Part shown: piece after piece, positions 57,538-64,000 of the stretch
Layout: every line of letters starts with the position of its first letter
How positions within the stretch are numbered: the first letter of the stretch is position 1
NCBI GenBank assembly: GCA_030407005.1
Contig: JAUDYN010000001.1
Location: forward strand, 1,736,001-1,800,000
Direction of reading: 5' to 3'
From: Desarmillaria ectypa
Taxonomy: Eukaryota > Basidiomycota > Agaricomycetes > Agaricales > Physalacriaceae
Length of the DNA: 64,000 nt
Position numbers and translations under genes: made by a program
Notes under the pieces: model-generated
The model's input: the letters and a program-made list of their open reading frames with translations, nothing else
Told to the model about the DNA's origin: nothing
Databases searched by the model: none

Positions 57538-58720
57538 TCAATCTTCATCCATCATTTCGCCCTTTTCTCTGGCTTGTGCAACCCGGGCCTTCATTTTAGT
57601 CTTCGCTGATTCTTTCGCTCCTTCCAGCTTCCCTGCCTTAGCCAAGGCGAGAACCAATGCGTGGACGAGACCGAAGTGATTGTGCCTTCGAACACTGCTT
57701 TCGAACTAAAAATAATAAAGGGTGAAACCTCGTGCACGATGAAAAAAGACAATGAACTGACTGCCCAGCGATCCCTTTTTGAGGTCTCGGTAGAAATCTT
57801 GACAACAAGTTCTGCGGCTTCAGATTCTAGGCCAGCCGATTGAAGCTGCTGGAGCTGGGACTGCAGTGACGGAAGAGGGTCGTCTCGAACCGCCAGCAGA
57901 CTGAACTCGAGCTAGGATTGAGAGTAAGTTGTAATCCCAAAAGAGGGCCTATACAGGCATACCGAGTTCTCCGGATATGTCGCTATTCTGGCCTCGATCG
58001 CATCCCTGAAATCAGGTTAGCAAGGGGGAGCAGAGTTCTTTTCCAAAGGACACACCGAGCTGCCTTCAGCCACCCTTCGCCCTGGTCTTCGTAATGACTG
58101 TGTCGAACTGCATGCGGTTTCAAGCCATCCAATTCATACACGGATCCCATCACTGGGAGGTATACAACGAAGTGGTATGCTTCCTCCGTTCTCTTCGGTA
58201 GCCCTAGGCCGTCAAGAGAAATTGCGCTGGGAGGAGAGAGAGAGTTGTGGGCCTCTCTAAGCCAGTCTGCACTTGTGATGACCATCCCACGCGTCTGGGG
58301 GTCCATACCGATGGTGAAGTTCATGAGTTCTCTCAGTTGCGAACCCATAGCCAGAGTAGGGACATTGCCGAGGGCGTTCAGAACTGCCAGGGTGGCACAC
58401 GCATTATTTACGACCTGGTGCGCAAAAAATCCAGAGAAACTAGGATCGTATTGGCCTGCCGCCGAAGAGCTTTCTGAAAGCGACGGGACCCATTTGAAGA
58501 GAAATATGAGGGCACGTAGGGGCTGCAAGGAAGCCAAGGACTCAGGGTCAAGAGAGTACAGGTCGTCAACAATCAAGGGAACACCGAGGGTCTTCAACAG
58601 TTCTCTGGAATACAAGCGTGATTATAAGGCAGGCAATTGAATAAGTGACGCGTCATACGTGAACACACCCGGATCAGATTCCATTAATTGCCATCCATTG
58701 GATTCTTCTTCGCCTGACAT
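57538..58720 (-). CDS. UCH37: ubiquitin C-terminal hydrolase UCH37/UCHL5 (peptidase C12)
   Basis: Proteasome- and Ino80-associated deubiquitinase that trims Lys48 chains. Exon 1 reads MSGEEESNGWQLMESDPGVF, the usual family start; after an intron, ELLKTLGVPLIVDDLYSLDP, then VVNNACATLAVLNALGN with the catalytic Cys (NACAT), the loop GMVITSADWLREAHNSL, YHFVVYLPVMGSVYELDGLK with catalytic His and Asp, and a C-terminal helical extension (ESEAAELVVKISTETSKRDR, then GEMMDED) that in animals holds the UCH37-like domain binding Rpn13. Stop at 57538-57540. About 310 residues, five or so introns. Head-to-head with MED31, 175 bp apart. Confidence 0.9.
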
Positions 58721-58895
58721 TGTGATTATTCTTCGCACGTAGTATAATGGTATACCAGAGGATACTAAGAGTGAGAAGCTTGTAGTAGTACTTACTAGAA
58801 AAGTAAAATTTTACGCGTATCCTCCACGTGGAGCGTTTATTTGTCCAACCTGATCGACCCTGTCGCATCCAAACAAAGGCTCAAAGTCCTCCTCC

Positions 58896-59469
58896 ATGTT
58901 CAACGAAGCTGAAGGGTCTTCATCTGACCCCAAAGTTACCAATAGAGCCAGGTTTGAGGTGATAGAAACCCTTATAAGCTTCCTTGATGGGCATTAAATA
59001 ATCTTCTAAGGTCGAGCTCGAATTCGTACAATCTCTCGCGAACCCTTTCTATCTACACTCCCTGGCCCAGCAGAATATCCTGGAACAGCCGGCTTTCATT
59101 AACTTTCTAGAATACCTCCAGTACTTCCGGGATAAAAACTATGCTAGATTCATCCAGTCTGTCAAGACACACCGTTAAAACTGCTTTGCTCTTATCTCTA
59201 TCTTTTCCTGTCTAGCTATCCCCATGCATTGCACCATCTCGAACTACTTCAGCATGCTCAGTTCCGCGCCGAAATGAAGAAGGACGATTTTTTGAGAGAA
59301 TACCTGAATCAGAAACAGTTCGACCACTGGAGAACTTGGTTCGTTTTCTCCCCCTCGCGGTTTACACCATTGTTGAAACATTTACAGGCGCGATCCGTCG
59401 CACACGAACAAAATTAATGATACGTCCCCGGTGGACGGGGCAGAGGGACATGGTACGATTAGTACCTAG
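58896..59469 (+). CDS. MED31: Mediator complex subunit 31
   Basis: Small conserved Mediator middle-module subunit (Soh1). Exons read MFNEAEGSSSDPKVTNRARF, then VELEFVQSLANPFYLHSLAQ, QNILEQPAFINFLEYLQYFR, DKNYARFI, then YPHALHHLELLQHAQFRAEM and FLREYLNQKQFDHWRTW: the complete SOH1 domain. Three introns split it (about 58955-59009, 59153-59217 and 59339-59387). The tail RDPSHTNKINDTSPVDGAEG is variable in the family; stop TAG 59467-59469. Total about 130 residues, as expected. Confidence 0.93.
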
Positions 59470-59665
59470 GAGCCAGTGCCTGGGCACTTAATCAATAGTT
59501 ACGAAACATAATGATGAGAATGTTGTTGAGAACATAGACGCCTATCCAATCATTCCTCGTATGTACGGGAATGTACGAATTCTTTCTCACTCTGGCGGCG
59601 ATTGCCATCTTTGGACCGGACCGGGGTAACGGACTTTGTTTGACACGCACACCTTTGTTCATTTC

Positions 59666-61537
59666 ATGCCTGTACCGCCAGGAGACGATGAATACCCCTT
59701 CGAACATCATGGTTCCAATCCGTTACAGCCTTTCTTGACGCGAGAAGATGAAGATGAAGATATTACCGAGGAGCCGGTACATTTGGCGTCCACAGAGGAA
59801 AAGAAACGCAGATGGTGGAAGAACGCGGTATTGAACGTGTTATTTATTGCATCCTGGTGTGTCTTGAAATGCTTGCAGAATCGCATATGTGGCTGTATTC
59901 AGCCCTTCTAACGGATCTGTACCGGACCTTGCAGGTTCTTCTTTGCCACTGTGCTCTCTGTCTACAATAAATGGATGTTTTCAGACAAACACATGAACTT
60001 CAGGTTTCCCCTGTTTGTCACCATGCTTCATATGTTTGTACAATTCGCATTATCTGCGGTTCTTCGAGTCGTTTGGCCACATCACTTTCGTCCAGAAAGG
60101 AATCCGCAGCTCGATGATTACGGGTGAGTAGGCCCTGCCTATCTTCGCAGTCTATTGCTTGTTTGCATCACATGTGACGGACCCGACAGTTCTTTAATAT
60201 CGCTATTCCTTTTCGCCGTCTATTTATCTCCTTTCATTCAGCGTTGCTAAACAGTGTCTTGCACCTTAGGAAGAAAGTGGTTCCGACGGCTGTAGCCACC
60301 AGTCTAGACGTAGGACTGTCCAACTTCTCCCTCAAAGTGATCTCATTGTCTTTCTACAGTACGTCCCGTTAATTATGTTTTTGACGCCCCTGATCTCTCC
60401 ACTTTCTAGCCATGTGCAAATCTTCCTCGCTTATATTCGTTCTCCTCTTCGCCTTCCTCTTCAAATTAGAAACGTTTTCTTGGCGCTTGGTCGGAGTTAT
60501 CTTCCTCATTTGCGCGGGCGTCCTTCTCATGGTCGCAACTGAGACGCACTTCGTGCTGAAAGGTTTTCTTTTGGTTATCAGCGCTAGTGCCTTGGGTGGC
60601 CTACGCTGGGGCCTTACTCAGCTATTGTTGCGGAATAAGAAACTTGGTTTGGACAACCCTGCCGCGACTGTTTTTTGGATGTCACCTACTATGGGAATGT
60701 CCTTGGCTATAATAAGCGCTATTATAGAAGGATGGGGCGCCGTTATACACAGCGGGTTCTTTTCCACCTTGCCAAAGGCCCTGGAAACAATCTTCTACCT
60801 GATGGCGCCCGGTGTCGTCGCATTTTGTATGGTCATGAGTGAATTTTAGTAAGTGACGTTGACGGCTTTTAATTCGGGCTCTTGATTAAGGGTTGCTTAT
60901 AGCATCATTCAACGAACGGGGATGGTGCCAATGTCGATCGCTGGGATAGCGAAGGAGGTAACAACGATTACTATCTCGGCATGGTTTTTTGGCGATGAGC
61001 TTACACCGTTGAATATTACCGGTGTAGCGATCACAGTTTGTGGTACGAGTTTTTCTCCGAACTGTTAGCGCCTTGATCGTTTACGGTTTAGAAAACACCG
61101 CTCAGGTATCGTCTTATTCACGTATCATAAGTATCGAAAGTCAATCGACTCACCGGTACCGTTGGACGCACATGGAAATCCTATACTATCAGATGAAGAG
61201 TTTTTCGATGGTGATCGTGGGCAACACGTTCGACTTGGTGACTCACTGCCATTAACAATGGCGCGCAGCAGTGGAGAGTTTCATGGCGTACGCTTATATT
61301 TTACGTTTGAGATGCCCGTTACTCACGCAGACCGAAACACAGGGTATTTCTCCGGCGAGCTCCCGCCAATTGATATTCTCCGCCGAAGAGGAAATTGAGA
61401 CTGACGACGCGACGCTTCCGTCGGCTGCGACAATTCGACCTCGAACGGACCCCAGGCTGCCAAACGGAGTTGGACGCGATGATCTGCAATTCCAATCACT
61501 CGAGTCCTCAGAAGTGCAAAAAGCATGGGCTTCATAA
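59666..61537 (+). CDS. triose-phosphate/nucleotide-sugar transporter family protein
   Basis: Drug/metabolite-superfamily transporter of the TPT (SLC35) branch, probably in Golgi or ER membrane. An acidic cytosolic start (REDEDEDITEEPVH) precedes helix 1 (VLFIASWFFFATVLSVYNKW), then VPTAVATSLDVGLSNFSLKV, ISLSFYTMCKSSSLIFVLLF, LVGVIFLICAGVLLMVATET, FLLVISASALGGLRWGLTQL and, after an intron, IIQRTGMVPMSIAGIAKEVT; about ten helices. The KSSS and RWGLTQ motifs match the SLC35C2-like group found across fungi. The C-terminus after YHKYRKSIDSP is about 110 residues, cytosolic. Six introns. Substrate unknown. Confidence 0.85.
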
Positions 61538-62866
61538 GTTTCATATAGAAGTGGGAGACAGAGTGAGGATCGGAATTTGGAATAGTAGCTTACGGATTCA
61601 CCACATAGATGACGCAAATGTAATTTATTCAGGTCCGAAAGAACGAAGGGGGATTGTGTTACATATCATATACCGAGACGGGCTTTGTGTACCCCCTTGT
61701 CCCCATTTGCACGCGGGGCTGTGTTTAGTGGACCACATACCTTCCGATCCATCAAGCGTGGATGGCAATCAAGATGCGACTTGCACCAATATTATTGAAT
61801 CCGTGATCGTGGTTCCTGAGGTGTGCGTTTTGCTTCGAGTCTAGACAGAAGTAGGGTGGCGACTAAGAAATCCTCGAGCACGGCCACATGTGGGGGTGGA
61901 TCTGGATATGGAAGACGTACATGACCACGGAGTATGGAGGTGGATTTGAAGATACAGTGAGGGAAAGGGCACGAGAAAAGTGACTCAGCGATTTCAGGGT
62001 AACCAACAAATGAGCTGGTTCGGAGGGACAAAAAAATCTGGAACTACTATTTTATGCGCAAGATGTGATCACCGCTACGCGCGCCACCTGTTTGGGCGCA
62101 CACATGGATGTGGGCTCGCTTGAAGATGGTAAGCGAGCAGCAAGTAAAGTGATGGGCTGCCAGACATGGTCGGAAATGGAATGATTGATGATTGCACTTA
62201 TTACAAGGGATCAAAGGGATTTGTTTTTGTTTTGTTTTTTTTGAGAATGCGATGATTGCGATATTAGTTTGGCACCATTTTGCATTAATGTTGCATGTTT
62301 TCAAAGATGAACATGGGTGATGATGTGATGGGTGACGTAAAAACCCACGCTACACACGCAGTAGAAGATCAGCCACTTGGATGGACTGCAAGCTAAGCGA
62401 CTGGCGCGCGCAGATGGACTGTCTTGAAAGATGCCAGCCAGTTTGCTTTGAGCCGAGTCGACTCAGTTCAGTAGACGCCCTGGCTCGGTTGAAATAGTAC
62501 CGAGTACGCCAGGATCTTAGCCGCTACGTTCACAGATTTCTGCCGATTCTTGATCCCAGCTCCTGTTTACTTAGCCCGGCTCGAAGATCCGAGTCGGATT
62601 GGGCCAAGCTGCCCTATACCGTACGGCGGCTGCCAACGAATGACTGGCAATCTGGATACCGTTTGTGTCGCCGATGCCCGCTGAAACTCTGGATATTTCT
62701 GGTACCCTTTGATCCCTTATTTTGCCCTTTTTTCAGCTATCATAGAATATAAATGAATTCTGTTACACCCGTGACTCTCGCAACTTCGGCCTCGAGGTCC
62801 AGGTACTCCATAAAAGCCATCTGAGCCTTACGACTTGTTAGCTCGAAGCTATCCCAGACTATCCCA
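61538..62866. other. long upstream region of the second Zn2Cys6 gene
   Basis: About 1.3 kb with no supported gene. It has a T-rich tract (about 62219-62243) and several short open frames on both strands with poor composition. Long promoters are usual for regulators of this type. Confidence 0.35.
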
Positions 62867-64000
62867 ATGGATGACTCCTTGCAATTCATTATTGAATCTC
62901 CTCAAAATGCCCAGGGTCACAAGAAACGCCCGCGTCTTGTAACCTCTTGCGACAATTGGTCTGTTTTGCCCTTTCTCTTCCGTTCCCCCAAGTTGACTCT
63001 TCTCAAGTCGCTTGAAGAAGATTAAATGCCTCCAGCCTTCCCCAGAGACCAAGTGTGAGGCCTGCAAGACTGCAAAAATCCCGTGTCGGTTTCGCGACCG
63101 CGAACGTTACTTTGCAGAACGAAGTCGTGCTATTGCTGGGCCGTCCGGGGGGCAAGGCTACGATGAAAGGTACGTCGCCACATCATATTCAAACACGTTA
63201 TCTCACGTCGTCTAGGTCGTCCGATTCATCCTTAGATGCCTTTTCTCTTTCCCCTTCACACTCTTCCTCGCTGAGGGCGAGCGGTGTGGTCCGACCCGAC
63301 AGCGAGTCAAGAGGACGTTACCCGTCATTCTCCTCTGATCCGCGTCCGTCTCATCAGTAAGCCGAATCCTGTGTATGACATGTTGCAGCCCGCTCACGGC
63401 GCGCTTAGCTCCCCCTCGTCATCAATATCATCTTACTCTCACTCCCGAAGTAACTCCCTGGGTTATAATTACATGTCATCGGACGGGTCGCCCATCTATA
63501 ACAGCTCGCGTTCACAGTCTCCTCAGCAAAATTCTGGCGCAGTTGTCCTCTTCGATTCCGACCAGCAGCATCCACACCCTACCCTGATGCCTAACTTTAT
63601 TGGCGTGTTGTTTGAACGCATGGGCAGCGAGTTCAAGTTCTTTACATATGGTGAAGTTGCGGCAAATTATGGTGCACGACGGCTCTCCGCCCTACTGTCC
63701 AACTCCATTGCTGCCTTGGCGTCTCAGTATGTCACATTTGAAATCTTCTAAGACCGCGGATCACTTACTGGTTCACAGATACACCACTGTTCCCGAACTT
63801 ACCATCCGAGGGCTTCATAATGTCGCCAATGCATACTCTGAACACGCCAAAGTGCGTCTATCTGCCGCTGCAATACTCCATGTCGACTAACGAATTTCTA
63901 GCAACTTTTGCACCTCATGGGACACCCTTCTCTTGACACGCTCCACGCGCTGATTCTCTTGTCGTGGTATGAAATGAATAATAGTAGGACGTCGGGTGCG
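62867..64000 (+). CDS. Zn2Cys6 transcription factor, N-terminal part (cut by window end)
   Basis: Exon 1 starts MDDSLQFIIESPQNAQGHKK and ends in RPRLVTSCDN; a 49-nt intron splits the zinc-cluster Cys codon and exon 2 continues CRLKKIKCLQPSPETKCEAC, then KTAKIPCRF, giving the six cysteines at about residues 29-60. A Ser-rich linker follows (SLSPSHSSSLRASG; SSSISSYSHSRSNSLGYN), then the start of the fungal-specific regulatory domain: MPNFIGVLFERMGSEFKFFT, LLSNSIAALASQY, LTIRGLHNVANAYSEHAK and LLHLMGHPSLDTLHALILLS. The gene runs off the window at 64000. The middle region resembles the Agaricomycete regulators with a conserved first helix after PNFI, targets unknown. Confidence 0.8.

Noticed and set aside
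61395..61844. 149-codon plus-strand frame after the transporter
   Set aside because: Overlaps the transporter's last exon in another frame, with no recognisable sequence.
1..64000. tRNA, rRNA, CRISPR, retrotransposon or viral genes
   Set aside because: No cloverleaf with box A/B, no repeat-spacer array, and no reverse transcriptase, integrase or transposase motif was recognised by eye on either strand.

Overview
The window is nuclear DNA from a basidiomycete fungus, most likely an Agaricomycete. Nearly every gene is broken by short GT-AG introns of about 45-60 nt, genes are packed on both strands, and the proteins are conserved eukaryotic core proteins mixed with families typical of mushroom-forming fungi (a DUF6533-type membrane protein, a diverged G-protein alpha subunit, Zn2Cys6 regulators). 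No prokaryotic, organellar or viral gene was seen. Gene models were built by hand: ORFs were joined across plausible splice sites and compared with remembered family sequences, so start codons and some splice sites are provisional.

Layout. 1-654: 3' end of the U2AF small subunit (+). 890-1838: ALG14 (-). 2145-4407: CDC23/APC8 (+). 4592-5998: GLTSCR1-domain protein (+). 6406-10105: CLC chloride transporter (+). 10502-11126: SmD3 (+). 12504-16214: Zn2Cys6 factor (+). 16583-17623: NSA2 (-), divergent from YIP1 at 17786-18736 (+). 18826-29645: one giant gene for the bridge-like lipid transfer protein CSF1/BLTP1 (-), only 86 bp from a small CHCH protein resembling NDUFAF8 (29732-29978, +). 30007-30871: DUF1746/Dsc4-like protein (-). 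31199-32579: DUF6533-like membrane protein (-). 33511-34781: four-span membrane protein (+). 35633-39146: mitochondrial HSP78 (-). 39603-40361: basic, bZIP-like protein (+) whose stop codon lies on the edge of a degenerate palindromic element (40358-40937). 41367-42517: nicotinamide riboside kinase (+). 42743-44853: fumarate reductase fused to cytochrome b5 (+). 45087-45837: probable mitochondrial membrane protein (+). 47471-49779: diverged G alpha (+). 50994-51928: possible XRCC4/XLF/PAXX-fold protein (+). 52326-52982: intronless orphan (+). 53318-55384: membrane dipeptidase, M19 (+). 56110-56964: single-pass Ser/Pro-rich protein (+). 57538-58720: UCH37 (-), divergent from MED31 at 58896-59469 (+). 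59666-61537: triose-phosphate/nucleotide-sugar transporter family (+). 62867-end: second Zn2Cys6 factor (+, cut by the window end).

Most genes are housekeeping genes: splicing (U2AF, SmD3), N-glycosylation (ALG14), cell cycle (CDC23), ribosome assembly (NSA2), vesicle traffic (YIP1), lipid transfer (CSF1), mitochondrial proteostasis (HSP78) and transcription (MED31). I see no single undescribed multi-gene system. The most unusual observations are at gene-structure level: a 6-nt microexon right after an isolated start codon in NSA2; a 13-nt microexon carrying the metal-binding HxD motif of the dipeptidase; a G alpha with Ala at the catalytic Gln position and a possible 4-nt exon next to it; three GC-AG introns; and the palindromic element that seems to end the reading frame of the bZIP-like gene.
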